64,000 bases of DNA from Ipomoea triloba (Eukaryota; Streptophyta; Magnoliopsida; Solanales; Convolvulaceae): the NCBI RefSeq assembly GCF_003576645.1, contig NC_044922.1:1481904-1545903 (forward strand), in the 5' to 3' direction. Below the pieces are notes generated by a model. That model was not told the DNA's origin. It saw only the letters and a list, made by a program, of their open reading frames with translations, and searched no databases. Positions 11,026 through 24,393 of the stretch are shown here, one piece after another. Each line of letters begins with the position of its first letter. Position 1 is the first letter of the stretch. Position numbers and translations under genes: made by a program.

Positions 11026-14000
11026 ATGTCCGCCCCCGTCGCCGTCGCCGTCGCCGTCGCCGCCGCCGAGAACGACGAGCTCGAAACGCCGGTGCTCGAT
11101 GCGGAGCGGGCCAATCTGCTGCAGCGCATTACGGAGGAAGGCGGCTACGCTTACGCCAGCATGGAAGCGCTAGCCGCCGGCGGCGATGTGAGGGCGGCGG
11201 AGGCGGCGAGGGAGATGGCTTGGGAGCAGCTCCACTCCGGACCTTGGCACTCCGTTGTTCCCATCTGGAGAGACGCCTACTCCATCGCGTGCCTCCACGT
11301 GGCCAGGCTCCATTACGCCGCCGGCGACTTATCCCAGGCGATTCGAGCCCTCGACATGGGGATCATCATGGGCGGATTGGCTCTCCGGGATGACTTGAAT
11401 CTCGCGATGCGGAAGGCCTCGAGAAAAGCTAGCATTGCTCTCGGAGCTTCTCTGGCGAAGGATCAACCGATTAGAATAGTTTCTGGAGAGTTTAACATAG
11501 AGGAGGTGAGGTTCGTCTCTTTCCCTCTTTCTCGTTGATTCTCATTCTTTCTTATCAGGAAACCAAACTATGCCCTAAATTGCCAGTTGAGGATTAGATT
11601 CTGTAACCAAATAACTTAGAATTGAGACTGGGATGCCTTTTAATGTAAAAGTTGTCTATACATATATAGTAAGCTAATATATTTATTCTATAATGAGTAA
11701 TATTTTACATTGTGTGCTAAATGCTCATAATTACTCTGTAAAAAAACATTTAGAACTAACAAAGAAAAAGGGCTAAAGTTTAATCTCGCACCATGAACTA
11801 TATCGGATTGTTATGCCGCACCTGACCTTTCAGAACATATATTTCGATCCACTTACCTTTGTAATGAAATAATCTTTAAAAACTTTGTATCTAGCAATTA
11901 ACATATTTCTGAGGCCTCATAATCCTTTGAGTCAATCTTAGTAGTGAGCTCTCAAGTTCAATCCCATTCATCAAGCTTGCTTTGAAATGATTAGAACTTA
12001 ACTAACTTGAGCCTAACTATGTATAAAATTTGCAACTTTGCTTTGAGCTTGGTCTATTTGCAAATCAACAAGTAATTATTTGCCCCAGACTACTATTTTT
12101 AATCTTCTTTCTCCAATTACAGTATCTTTTTCTATGGGGATTGGAGTGAATAATTTCTACTTTCAGCCTAGATTATATGATTTTGACCTTTTCTAGTGTG
12201 AAGGTGGTTATTTATTGTTTTGGAAAAAATTATAGTGATCATTTGGAGTGGATTTGCAGGTAGTGCGGCTTTTGCCTGTAAAGTCACTCTCCAGTAAGAT
12301 AGTGGGAAAAAAGTCTGCTTTATCCTTTGAAAGTTTTCTACAAGACCATCTTTTATCTGGTTCTCCTGTTGTAATCAGCGGTTCTATGGATCACTGGCCA
12401 GCTAAGAGCAAGTGGAATGATTTGAACTACCTACGTAGTATTGCTGGCTTCCGCACTGTACCAGTTGAGGTAATTAAGATTGTGTTCGTTTTTACTTTTA
12501 TTTTTAAGTCAAGCGATTATTTTGTTCATTTAAAGATTTACAGAAAATCTGGCTGATTGATGTATAGATGAGATTTACTATGAATTATTATCTTGTTAAA
12601 CTTTTAGTGTAAAGTTCCAACCTTGATCATTGAAGGTACTTAAATCATTTTTATCATTTTATGGGCAACTTGAGCGCATTTTTTCTATAGCTGTCTTGTA
12701 CTGACCTTTTTACCCTCACGTGGGTTTAAGTATATAACGTATAAAACCTCAAATTCGTTGTAAATGGCTTGGCCTACTAAATGTGAAAGCACACTACATT
12801 GAAGTAATTGAACTAAGTCATTAGACTCATTGTTCCTGCAAGCCTTATAGTTTTGTTGGTTAGTAGATATATATCATTTACAATGTTACATATAAATCCA
12901 GATAGTGTGACAAGCACATGAACTGTTGATTCCCAATTTCCCATTCATTGTTTCTTTTGTTTTATCAAGTCTAACTGTTACTTGCCTTTGGTTCTGTATT
13001 CTGAATATGCTTGACGAATTTCTGTAAGCCAATTTTTGTAGAGCTTGTAACATGAACTTCCTGAGTTAATATTAATTATTAAAGGCCAATATAAAATCAG
13101 CATCAAGTATACCAGTGTATGCCTTATAATCCTTTAAGGCCATGTACATGTCCTAGATGAACAATATTAGGATATAAGAATGTCTTTTAATTATCTAAAG
13201 TTGGTGTTCTGTAAATAATTTTCAAGGTGGGAAAGAACTATTTGTGCTCAGAATGGAAGCAAGAACTGATCACATTCTCTGAGTTTCTAGAGAGGATTCA
13301 GAACAGTGATTGCACTTCTGCTGAAACTACATACTTAGCTCAGCATCAGTTATTTGATCAGGTATAACGTATTCTAAACATATAGGGTAGCCATCCATTG
13401 TTCAGATGCCGATCACCTCACTCTTACCTAAATGGCAGATCCAAGAGCTGAAACAGGACATTCTTACCCCTGATTACTGTTATGCTGGAGGTGGGGAAAT
13501 CAGGTCAATTAATGCTTGGTTTGGCCCAGCTGGCACTGTGACACCGTTACATCATGATCCTCACCATAATATACTTGCTCAGGTATGAATATGTAAATAA
13601 ATATGGCCCGACTAACAACGAATGATCCTAAGCGTGATGTAATCAATATGGAGAAACTCTTAAGCAAAGCCTGAATCAAGATCTATAATATGCACATGCA
13701 TTTGAAAGCGGCTTAGGAACTTTTAGTTCTTTCTAATATTTTCCCGTTTTCCTCATAACTGCAGTTATGGACTGAAGTACAGCCTTTCCAACCATCCAGC
13801 ATGACTTTAAAGTTACCATACTTTTCTCATCTACTAAAAATTGATCGTCACTACCCATTTTTTGTTAAACTCTGGAAATGATATATAATATCTTTATAGT
13901 GTGAAAAAGCTATAAGTTGAGTTACACCTATTTTATAAAAATATATCTGGTTTGTGCGACTTAAAGAAGCCTTCATAGTGTTCTGTGTGTTACAGTGCTC

Positions 14001-14588
14001 AGTGCTCAAGAGACTATGTTTGATGCACTTTTCTGAGAACTAGAATGGGTTTCTGACCAAGAAACAAAGTTCCTATTCATCTAATCTATGTATGGCGATG
14101 CATTTCATGCGTTATTTTGTTAGTGGTAAATGCATTCCTAATTTCAGGTGGTTGGCAAAAAGTATATTAGGCTTTACCCTGCCACAGTCTCGGAAGAGCT
14201 TTACCCACATAGTGAGACAATGCTTTGCAACTCCAGCCAGGTATATCTGTGCTAGATAGATAGGTTATAACATTCTGGCTAAAAGACTTAACCATCTAAT
14301 GTTCCCCGGTCCATTTCTTGCACTGCACCACAGTGAAGTTCTTTGACACACAATTGATAATTCCCTTCATTTTATCTCACTTGCAAAATGTGTTTGAAGG
14401 TGGATCTGGACAACATAGACGAAAGCGAATTCCCAAAGATATCGGGCCTGGAGTTTCAAGACTGCGTTTTAGAGGAAGGGGAGATGCTTTACATCCCTCC
14501 AAAATGGTGGCACTACGTACGCTCCCTCACTACAAGTTTTTCAGTTAGTTTTTGGTGGAGCAATACTGAGAATTCATCAGATACCTAA
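11026..14588 (+). CDS. JMJ30: JmjC-domain protein, JMJ30/JMJD5 (KDM8) type
   Basis: Six exons, all phase 0: 11026-11505, 12260-12469, 13227-13361, 13439-13582, 14148-14240 and 14400-14588, giving 416 aa, close to Arabidopsis JMJ30. Residues 1-160 form the alpha-helical N-terminal region. The JmjC jelly roll starts in exon 2 ([18 protein letters not shown]). The Fe(II) ligands are visible: HHD at about 313-315 (PLHHDPHHN) and the distal His at about 392 ([11 protein letters not shown]). The protein ends [12 protein letters not shown]. JmjC enzymes are 2-oxoglutarate/Fe(II) oxygenases; JMJ30 works in the nucleus in the circadian clock and in flowering and heat responses, with reported H3K36/H3K27 demethylation, while animal JMJD5 also shows hydroxylase activity. 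Evening-element-like motifs lie just upstream. The reading frame is intact. Confidence 0.95.
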
Positions 14589-14589
14589 C

Positions 14590-15419
14590 CACACCCCAAT
14601 TCTTTTGCGGTATCTCTATGGTTTCCTTGCATACAAAGTAGAAAGCCAAAACCATTTAACCATCCATACTCATTCTGGGCATCAATATGGTTTTTGATTG
14701 TACCATGTCTATGATGAACTAAAAATCTGCAATGTATAATTCCACCTAAGTGGGGGGCTACATAACCCTCCATTTGGTTGACCTCACACACTTATCTTGC
14801 TGAAAACTCTTCCTATCCCTGTCCATTCTCTATATCTTTCTAATTTTATCTGATTCTTGAAGTGACTCCCAAGTCCATTTTCTTCAAATGATAAGTCTAG
14901 AATCATTGATAACCAATATAGTAACAATGTATGTATGTGTGTGTGTATATATATAGCTTTCTATGCGACCGTGGGGTTACTCACCATTAGGTACCCATAG
15001 ATGTACCACAAAGTCTCCAGAAATGCACTATGGGGTGTGGTGTGGTGTGGTGCATTTTTTTTTTTTGTTTGTGGTGTATTGGTGCATTTTATTGTGATGC
15101 ATTTCCAAACATTATGTGGTACATTTATGCATATCTAATAGTGAATCCTTATCAGTTGTACAGGAAGCACTGGAAGCACTGTTCACATTTGAGATAGGGA
15201 TTGAACAAGAAGAATTTCTTTCTTCTTATCTACTAATAATTCTTCTTATCTACTAATTAAGATAATTAACAGAAGTAACACAAATATACATATACTTCCT
15301 CTTTTCTTGTTCTCAAACAAACATATATATATTCTTACATCTGTTTCTTCGTCTCTCTCTGTCCATCCGAAACAACATATATATAACCCATGATTCTTGT
15401 ATTCACTTGAGACCAGACA

Positions 15420-15454
<35 letters not shown>

Positions 15455-16110
15455 CTCTAGTGTGCCTAAATTAATTAATGAATGGATACAGCACTACTAA
15501 AAAACAAACCAATTAGTGGAGCACTTAGACAAGACCATTAGAGGCCACGCATACATTTAAATATGTTATCACCATCCACCTGCTCCATTATTTCACAAAG
15601 AAACAAACATATATATTATCATGTCTCTCCCTGTGTGTTCACCGAATGAAGAAACAAGCAAATATTAATGTAACAAGAATGAATGGCGTAATTAAGTTCG
15701 GTATTAATATTAATCAAAGAGGATTAATGCTGCACAATAATCTTACTGCAATAAATTAGGACATACGAAAATGAAAACAACCTAAATTAGTTATGTATAA
15801 TACCATCGTGAATAAAATTATCACACGATAAAAATTCTCATCCAACACCTAATATTACATGTGATTATTTATATTCTCAAAGTCGATGACTTAATTGGAC
15901 AAAAAAAACTGTTGATGATCAAATTGATAATTTCACAATAGTCGAGAGACCATTTTAGTAATAAACTCTAAATTATATATTAGAGCAACCAAATAAAGAT
16001 TATGAATATAAAAAGTTAAAACTAAAAAATATATATGATTAAATATTTAAATGTGTCATTATTACAATAGTTGAGGTTAAAAGCGAAATTTACTCCAACA
16101 AAGTAAATAA
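14590..16110. other. Intergenic region with microsatellite
   Basis: No gene is seen. It includes an (AT)n tract at about 15421-15450, a short direct repeat (TTCTTCTTATCTACTAAT, twice near 15220-15258) and T- and A-rich sequence. The right end holds the promoter of the first F-box gene. Confidence 0.6.
15421..15450. repeat. (AT)n microsatellite
   Basis: About 30 bp of AT dinucleotide repeats in the JMJ30 to F-box spacer. Confidence 0.9.
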
Positions 16111-16230
16111 TTTTTTTTGGTATAAAAATGTTATTCATGTCTCCTCTGAGTCCTCTTGGCTCTCGCTCTGTAATCGGTACTTAGGGCTGCTCTCAGGGTT
16201 TAATTCCAGAGGTTTTCGGCTTCTTTCGCA

Positions 16231-18196
16231 ATGGCGACAGGTATACCACTGTACTCACTTTACTTTTCCTTTCAATTTTATTAGTAATCGGGTAATCTGC
16301 TCCTACAACTTGTTTAATTAGTTGTTTGATTGATGAATTGAACGGTTGTTCTGACAGATGGGAAGAGGAATAAAACCGATAAGGAATCGATTGATTATAT
16401 TTCGAGTTTGCCTGAATCTGTTATTCATCGCATACTCTCATTGCTTCCCTTCAAGCAGATCGTCAGTACTTCTGTGCTGTCCAAGACGTGGAATCGTTTT
16501 TGGTCCAATTACCCTAACATTGATTTGACGTTGGATTTCGGGTTTCACTATTGTCCTCGCCCTCAATTCTTGTCTATTTTCGAAGGGATCATGGACCAGT
16601 GCCTTTTTCGAAAAGATTGCATACAGAAATTGGATTTAAATATCAATTTCCCTGTTCTTGAGGAGTTGGTGCCCTTTTTGGATCGGTCGTTGGGGGCTGC
16701 AGTTGTGAGGAATGTTTCTGAGCTAGTGATTAAGATCCATTGCGGGAAGGAAAGGGATGGTACAAACAGTTTGTATTCTATTCCTGAGGAAGTTTTTACT
16801 GGTTCCTTAAAGGTTTTAGAGATGGAGAGATGTAAGTTTGAGGGTCGCCATGCTTGCATTGAGCTTCCGTGTCTGCAGAAGTTCACACTTAATTGCTGCA
16901 CATTCTTCGGTGAGAATTTGTTAAATAAGATTCTATGTGGTTGTCCTGAATTGGAGTTTCTGGATGTTTCGTTTTGTGAAGGTGTTGGAGATTGTCTCTC
17001 TGTCGTTAGTAAACCTCGGTTGAAATATTTTAATGTGTGTCATCTTAAAGAGATTGCGAGGATTGAAGTCTTTGCACCGAGCCTTGAAACATTCAAATGC
17101 ACTACAGTGACACCTTGTGCCATTGACTTGGCTCGTTGCAGTGCCCTGAAATGTTTGGAGTTGGGTGGGGCTGACCTATCTGCTGATTATGTTCCCATTC
17201 AGGATCTTTTGTCTAAACTTCTCTATATTGAAAAATTGCAACTGAGTAACTGTAGAGTTGCAGACAAAATTGAGATCTCGAGTTCATGCCTCAAGAAACT
17301 AGTCATCATTGATTATATCAACTTTCCCGGTGCAGAAATTGACCTTCCAAATTTACTCGATCTAGACTTCTCGGTTACAGGTCCATGTAATTCTCGCAGT
17401 AACTTCAGTTCTTGGAATCTTCCAAAGGTAGAAGAAATTCACATGGGATTTTCAGTTCAAAGCTTTCGGGCTCTTTGCAGGGCTGGACTAAAAGGTTTTC
17501 TTATGAAACTACATAACTATGAGAATTTGAATTTGCTTATTGAATGCAAAGGTTTACAGGTAAAATTTTCATTTTTTCATTCTGCTTAGTTCAAATAAAT
17601 GACTAAGCCATTATTGGCAATTGCTGTTATATTGTTGTTGTTCTTATTAGTATATAACCAGTTAATTAATGTTCTATTTACAGATGCAGAACTTTATTGT
17701 GTTTGAGAAATTACATGCCATTTCCTTTTCTTCTCTCAATACCTTCTTAAAGAAGGCAATGCCACAATTTATTGTCATATCATCCAGGAGAGTTGAAAAT
17801 TTATCGGGTCGCATGTTGATTCCTATTAGTAGACCCATTAGTCTATCATTGATATGTTCTTCTCGCCGAAGCATAGAGGTATTGTTTTTGTTTTCATGGC
17901 CTTGTATATAAAGAATGCAGCCACCCTTCAGTTCAATCAATACTCATTAGTGTGCTGCAATATAATGCCCTTATGTTTTGCTTTACACTTTACCTGAATT
18001 GCAGTTGCTGTATAGAAATCTGAGCAGTGACAAAAGTATGCAGTTTGCATGTAGTGATTTCCTCTTGGTTTCTACTGAAGAGATAGAAGATGAAATGGAC
18101 CCTGCATGGAAATCCTTCATAAAGATGCATTCAACTGGTTATGAGACTGCGACAATAATCCTCCGTGGACGAAATTGGTTGGGAGATCTTGTTTGA
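16231..18196 (+). CDS. F-box/LRR-repeat protein (copy 1, intact)
   Basis: Four exons: 16231-16240, 16358-17559, 17684-17878 and 18005-18196, giving 532 aa. The first exon is only 10 nt (ATGGCGACAG) and its split Asp codon is completed in exon 2. The F-box is at about residues 20-60 (LPESVIHRILSLLPFKQIVS, then SVLSKTWNRFWSNYPNIDL), followed by degenerate plant-type leucine-rich repeats (LPCLQKFTLNCC, CPELEFLDVSFC, SSCLKKLVIIDY). Such proteins are substrate receptors of SCF E3 ubiquitin ligases: the F-box binds SKP1/ASK and the LRRs select the target. The target is not predictable. This is the only undamaged member of the three-gene tandem array here; the flank shared with copy 2 starts about 100 bp upstream of the ATG. 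Confidence 0.9.
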
Positions 18197-18199
18197 AAG

Positions 18200-19930
18200 A
18201 GGCTTTGTAGATAAGGGAGCAGAAGGGGTAATTCACAGAAGATTGGAGCTGTCACTACTTGAGATATGTCCTGTGTAAACTTTGTCTTGTGACTTGTTCA
18301 AGCCAATAAAACCAATAAACTGCTTATTGGGAGTCAAACTTGTAACATTATAATTACTTGAGGGGTTACCTCACTACAGTCATTGACTTTAGTAAATTTA
18401 GTCCCTATTATGGTATCAGTATGGCTTATTGGTCAAAAAATTGAAACACTTATATGGCTTGTGAAGATTGTATCAAAATGTTTAAGTTTTGGTAATTTAA
18501 TACACAATACACAGGCAATACACACTACGGGAATTATGGAGTTGGAATATTTTATTGAAGACTTGAGTTGGAATATTTTATTGAAGACATCAAGTAGATT
18601 ATCAGATCAAGCAAGCACATGGAATACAAATTAAAATGGAGTCAAAAGTTATTTTGGTGGAGCTACATCTGCTACAACATGGAGATATGAACAATGAAAT
18701 ATTTTATTGAAGATATTTAAGCTCCACTAAACACGGGAAGGAGACATGAATTAATGTAAGGATGTTTGGCCGATATGGGCGGCTGCCAAACAACAAAATG
18801 ACAACGAGAATATTTTTTCCCAAATATAAAAACCCCAAAGCTTAGAAGAAGAAATCAGAAAAAGAGGAGAGAGGAGACATATAAGAGAGAAAAGCACAGT
18901 CAAGAAAAGTAAATTTCCATTGTGCAATTCTAAGCTTAAAAGTTAAAAGAATAGCCAAGGACTTTGTGGTCCAGTGGCATCAAACCCTTCCCTTTATACG
19001 GGAGGTGGTGGGTTCGAGCTTGGAGGACGGTCTATCTCAAGGATTGTCAAAAAGGAATAAGCGGGTTTGGAGTGAAAGGAACAGATTCTTTCTCGCATTT
19101 TACTTTATGGTTATTATTATTAATGTGCAACTAACCCCCCATAACTCTTATTCACAAGAGCACATAATTTACAAAATGCTACAACTATATTTTTTAAGCA
19201 TCGTGGCAAGGAAATTTACTTCCTTAACTCTTTTCCAGTTCACTTTGAGTTAGAATAAGGCCGCTCTAGACTTTTTAGCTTGCCCGGAACTAACACTTAC
19301 ACGCAAAAATGCAAAGGCAAGGGAGAGAAGTCTTTCTACGCAAGGAGTCATATGGGAGAAGACTACAACCCACGCATGAAATTGTCAACAAAGGGTATGA
19401 AATGTTATGCAAAAGTGTTAAAAAGGCTCAGACAAAAAAGAAAGTGTTAAAAAGGACAAGCAATTCGAGGAGATAACTTTAATTTTTTTTTTTTTAAAGG
19501 AAGAACGGCATGCTAAAGTATTTTTCAAATATCAAATTTACAAGTTCTCCTTGTATGTATAGAAAGAAAAAAAATATAAACTGCAATTCAGCGAACAGTA
19601 ACACATGTCAGACGTCACGCCTTAAATCAATGAAAAATGAATTAAATAAATGCGAATAAGTACAGACGGAAGAAAATTATTGTTACGCCCCAATGCGTTG
19701 AACAGTTACGACTGTCAGACAACTGACCCACAAGAATAGTATCGCCTTTGTACTCTGACTAGTCGGAGGCCGAACGACGACATTAAAAAGGACAAAATAG
19801 ACCATTTCATTGTCAAAAAACACCTTCTAATGCACAAAGTACACATTTTTGTCGCCTGAAAATGTCTCGGGCAAAAATTCATTGAGCCATTATATTATTC
19901 ATATATTATTATATTCTAGAATTAATATAT
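18200..19930. other. Intergenic spacer between F-box copies 1 and 2
   Basis: The first part (18290-18520) is duplicated downstream of copy 2 (23250-23500), so the tandem duplication included 3' flank. A short direct repeat (GGAATATTTTATTGAAGAC, near 18545 and 18571, with a variant near 18697) and a purine-rich stretch (18800-18910) follow, then a SINE at about 18955-19080. No gene is supported. Confidence 0.55.
18955..19100 (+). mobile_element. tRNA-derived SINE (family B), copy 1
   Basis: Contains TGTGGTCCAGTGGCATCAAA (A-box region) and GGAGGTGGTGGGTTCGAG (B-box region). It is nearly identical over about 70 bp to 49987-50060, the second copy in this window. tRNA-like boxes plus dispersed repetition identify a SINE. 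The 3' part differs from copy 2. Confidence 0.65.
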
Positions 19931-20031
19931 AAAAAGTTTTGGTATAAAAGTGTTATTCATGTCTCCTCTGGGCTCTCGCTCGGTAATCATCGGTACCTAG
20001 CGCTGTCTCGGGGTTTTCGGCTTCGGTCGAA

Positions 20032-22027
20032 ATGGCGGCAGGTATATCACTGTACTCACTTTACGTTTCCTTTCAATTTTATTAGTGATCGGGTAATCTG
20101 TTCCTGCAACTTGTTTCATTAGTTGTTTGATTGATAAATTGAGCGGTTGTTCTAACAGATGGGAAGAAGAATAAAACCGATGAGGAATCGATTGATTATA
20201 TTTCGAGTTTGCCTGAATCTGTTATTCATCACATACTGTCATTCCTTCCTTTCCGGCGTATCGTCCGTACTTCTGTGCTGTCCAAGACGTGGAATCGTTT
20301 TTGGTCCAATTACCCTAACGTTGATTTGATGTTGAATCTCGGGATGTACGATTGTCCTCGCCCTCAATTCCTGGGTATTTTCGCAAGGATCACGGACCAG
20401 TGCGTTTTTCGAAAAGATTGCATACAGAAATTGAAGTTAGATATCAATTTCCCTGTTCTTGAGGAGTTGGTGCCCTTTTTGGATCGGTCGTTGGGGCTGC
20501 AACTGTGAGGAATGTTTCTGAGCTAGTGATTAAACTGCATTGCCGCGAGGAAGGGGATGGCCCATACTGTTTCTATTCTATTCCTCAGGAAGTTTTTACT
20601 GGTTCTCTAAAGGTTTTAGAGATTGAGAGATGTAAGTTTGAGGGTTGCGATGCTTGCATTGAGCTTCCGTGTCTGCAGAAGTTCACACTTAATTGCTGCA
20701 AATTCTCGGGTGAAAATTTGTTAAATAAGATTCTATGTGGCTGTCCTGAGTTGGAGTTTCTGGATGTTTCCTTTTGTGAAGGTGTTGGTGTTGGACATTG
20801 TCTCTCTGTTTTGAGTAAACCTAGGTTGAAATATTTTAAGGTCTTTCATCTTAAAGAGCTTGCGAGGATTGAAGTCTTTGCACCGAGTCTTGAAACGTTC
20901 AAATGCAGCTTACTGAAACCTTGTGTCATTGACTTGGCTCGTTGCACTGTCCTGAAATATTTGAAATTGGATGGAGTTGACCTCTCTGCTGATTATGTTC
21001 CCATTCAGGATCTTTTGTCTAAGCTTGATTATATTGAAGAATTGGAATTGGGTAACTGTATAGTTGCAGACAAAATTGAGATCTCGAGTTCATGCCTCAA
21101 GAAACTAGTTATCATTGATTATATCAACTTTCCTGGTGCCGAAATTGACATTCCAAATTTACTCCATCTAGAATTCTTGGTTACAGGTGCATGTAACTCT
21201 CGAAGTAAGTTCAGTTCTTGGAATGTTCCAAGGGTGGAAGAAATTCACATGGCATTTTCTGTTCAAACCTTTCGGGCCCTTTGCAGGGCTGGACTAAAAG
21301 GTTTTCTTATGAAATTAAATAACTATGAGAATTTGAAATTGCTTATTGCATGCAAAGGTTTAGAGGTAAATTTTTATTTTCTCATTCTGCTTAGTTCAAA
21401 TAAATCCACGAAGCCATTGGCTATTGACTTCTAGCATTGCTGTTATTGTTGTTGTTCTTATTAGTATATAACCAATTAATTAAAGTTCTATTTACAGTTG
21501 AAGAAGTTTATTGTGCTTGAGAACTACATGCCGTTTCTTTTTCTTCCCTCAATACTGTCTTAAAGAAGACAATGCCAGAATTTATTGTCATATCATCCAA
21601 GAGGGTTGAAGATTTATTGGGTCACATGTTGTATCCTATTAATGGCTCCATTAGTGTATCATTGATATTTTCTTCTCGCCAAAGCATAGAGGTATTGTGT
21701 TTGTTTTCATGGCCTTGTATATAAAGATTGCAGCCAGCCTTCAGTTCAGTCAATACGCATTAGCGTGCTTCGATATAATGTCCTGATGGTTTGCTTTACA
21801 CTTTATCTGAATTGCAGTTGCTGTATAGAAATCTGAGCAGTGAGAAAGCTACAAAGTTTGCTTGTAGGGATTTCGAGTTGGTTTCTACTGAAGAGATAGA
21901 GCATGAGCATGAAATGGACTCTGCATGGAAATCCTTCATGGAGATGCATTCAACTGGTAACGAGACTGCAACAATAATTGTCCGTGCACGTAATTGGTGG
22001 GAGATGTTCTTGAAAGAGGCTTTGTAG
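20032..22027 (+). pseudogene. F-box/LRR-repeat gene, copy 2, frameshifted
   Basis: Tandem paralogue of the gene at 16231, with the same four-exon plan: 20032-20041, 20159-21365, 21498-21691 and 21818-22027. The F-box is retained (LPESVIHHILSFLPFRRIVR). Two lesions are visible against copy 1. At 20493-20496 one G is missing from a G-run (four instead of five), which ends the frame at 20508 as LGLQL. At about 21519-21526 exon 3 has lost one base (GAGAACTACATG instead of GAGAAATTACATG), which leads to TAA at 21561-21563. Between the lesions the LRR frame 20505-21365 is open. It is probably a young pseudogene. A single sequencing error could explain one lesion but not easily both. If expressed, it would give an F-box-only fragment of about 117 aa. 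Confidence 0.85.
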
Positions 22028-22164
22028 AAAAGGAACAGAATGGGTAATTCAGAGAAGATTGGAATGACAATATTGAAATTTCTATTGGAAAATAATCTCA
22101 TTGTTTGCATTTAATTCAACTACATTTTTTGTCTATAGACATAAGTTTTGTTTACACCAGTAAA

Positions 22165-23049
22165 GAGTTTTTTGCATTTTTAGTCTCACGATTGGTTTAC
22201 GACTTTCAAACTTTGCAATTTTGGTTCATGACTATTGTTTTTGTTGCAAAAATGGTCCTTTCGGTGCCGGAAAACAAAAACCGGCGGATTTTCCGGCAAT
22301 TTTTCGCCGGAAAAAAAATCGACATATTTTTCGTCAACTTTTCACTGGAAAAAAATTCTCCTTTCAAGTAGGATTAAAATTGACATTTCTAAACAATTAA
22401 TTTAAGTTAAAAAAAAATTCTTTTCTAAAAACATATGTAGTCAATTTAATTATTTTTTATTTTGGTAAACTAATTAAAGTTAAAACCAATTCTTTTTAAA
22501 AAGCATACGTAGCCAAGCTAATCTTAGTAAAATTAAATACAAATTCAAAATTATTTTTACTTTTTCGTTTAAATTTAAATTATATTTACTTTTTAACTTT
22601 TTAGCCAATTAAGTACAAATTCAAAATTATTAATACAAATTCAAGATCAACAAAAAATAATATTATTAAGATTAAATTTAAACTAAAACGTAAAAATAAT
22701 ATTTGAATAATTTTTCCCAGTAGTAACATCTGCCAACACAAAGGGGAATTTTTTAGAAACGTCAATTTTGAATAAAAAGTAAACTAAATTAATTTTTTAG
22801 AAATGTCTATTTTAATCCTACTTGAAAGGGGAATTTTTTTTTTCCTGGTAAGAAATTGACGGAAAATATGTCGGTTTTTTTTCCGGCGAAAAATTGTTGA
22901 AAAATTCGCCAGTTTTTGTTTTTCGGCGCCGGAAGGACCATTTTTGCAACAAAAACAATAGTCGTGGACCAAAATTGCAAAGTTTGAAAGTCGTAGACCA
23001 ATCATACAAGTGCCACTATAGTCGTGGGACTAAAAATGCAAAAAAACTC
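22165..23049. mobile_element. Mutator-like non-autonomous element with long terminal inverted repeats
   Basis: The left end GAGTTTTTTGCATTTTTAG is mirrored by the right end CTAAAAATGCAAAAAAACTC. The inverted arms extend with interruptions for well over 200 bp on each side and share CGACTTTCAAACTTTGCAA and TTTTTGTTGCAAAAATGGTCC blocks. A 10-bp direct repeat, CACCAGTAAA, flanks it (22155-22164 and 23050-23059). Long TIRs with a 9-11-bp target duplication are typical of Mutator-like elements. The interior is AT-rich and has no transposase. The small ORFs here are arms of the repeat read in both directions. Confidence 0.85.
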
Positions 23050-23059
23050 CACCAGTAAA

Positions 23060-24390
23060 TCCACAAATGTGTAAAGTGAACTAAAGATCTATTGGAGTAT
23101 TTGCTTATTATAGGAAGCAATCGTATACTTTAGTAATTTTTTTTTTCTTGGGTGATGAGGGAATTTGTAGTCCCTCTTTAAGGATGTGCCTTGTAATTTT
23201 ATTAGGTAAATGACTATAAGAAAATAGACTAGCATAAGTTACTCAAAGATGACTGTTAAACTAATAAAACTAATAGATTGGTTATTGAGAGTCAAACTTG
23301 TAACACTATAATTACTTGAAAGAGTAGCCACATTACATTATAGGAAGCAGTTATATACTTTAGTAAATTTAGTCCCTATTATGGACTTATGGTATGAATA
23401 TGGCTTATTGGTCAAAAAATTGAAACACACATATGCCTTGTGAAGATTGTATCAAAATGTTTAAGTTTTGATAATTTAATACTTTTGAAGATAATTTTGA
23501 TAATTTAATACTAAATATTTGTTTTTAAAATTATATCATAATCATGATTCCGCTTTAAGTTTATTATTATATATAGACTTACATTTCACATATATATTGT
23601 TCTAAGTTAATAGATTATGTATTTACATAGGTAAGTTTATGTATTTACTGAGAATGTTGACAAAATAGGAATTCTGATAATTTTGTACTTATTTATAATA
23701 TTTTTAAAATTGAGTAGAATTAGAGAAATTAAGACTGAATTGCAAGCTAAAGGATGAATTCGAAAAACTGTACAAAATTTTGGGGTGAATTATAATTACA
23801 TTAGCAAATGTAAACAATAATTGAAGCGACTGTGCCCATTTCCATAATTTCGCTCTTCAACTTTGGCAACTTCCCCATTCATCTCTTTCTACGCTTCCAG
23901 TTTGGGTAGCCATAGCCATAGGCATAGCAAGCATTTCGTCTTCTCTCCTTCTTCACTTCCAATTAGCGCATCCATATGAGACAAACTTCGGAGACGCAAT
24001 ATTCAGCGCGTGAAATTGATGGAGAAGCAGTGATCTGATCGAGAAAGCTGCTCCAGCCGCCGGCAAAACCTTGCATCGTCGGAAGCAGGTAGGTTTTAGG
24101 ATTTTCTTAGGGCTTGTGTTTCTCTGTATGTAAACGGAAGAATTTGTTAAAGCTTTAACACTGTTCGTTGTTCTAGAAGAAATTGAACTGGTATGTGAAA
24201 ATATGTGAAAAGAGAAGATTCTTTTGGGAATTATTTACAATCAGCTGAATGTAAACTCTAATCTACTCAAAGTAGCGTTTCCATAATGGCTCCAGTCCAA
24301 GTAGATCACTAACATCAATTTCAGCTTCCTTTGTATTTCCAGAAATTGTTTGATTGCTGCATTATCCGGTTATCTTGTCTAACAGATTAA
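23060..24390. other. Spacer and 5' leader region of F-box copy 3
   Basis: 23250-23500 repeats the 3' flank of F-box copy 1 (GAGTCAAACTTGTAACA, TAAATTTAGTCCCTATTATGG and following). 23840-24390 is likely promoter and 5' UTR of copy 3, with a probable leader intron from GTAGGTTTT (24089) to the CTAACAG acceptor just before ATTAAACAATG (24384). No separate gene is seen. Confidence 0.5.
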
Positions 24391-24393
24391 ACA

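Noticed and set aside
22105..23009. Several 60-90-aa ORFs with FFAGKK-like sequence
   Set aside because: They are the inverted arms of the Mutator-like element read in different frames.
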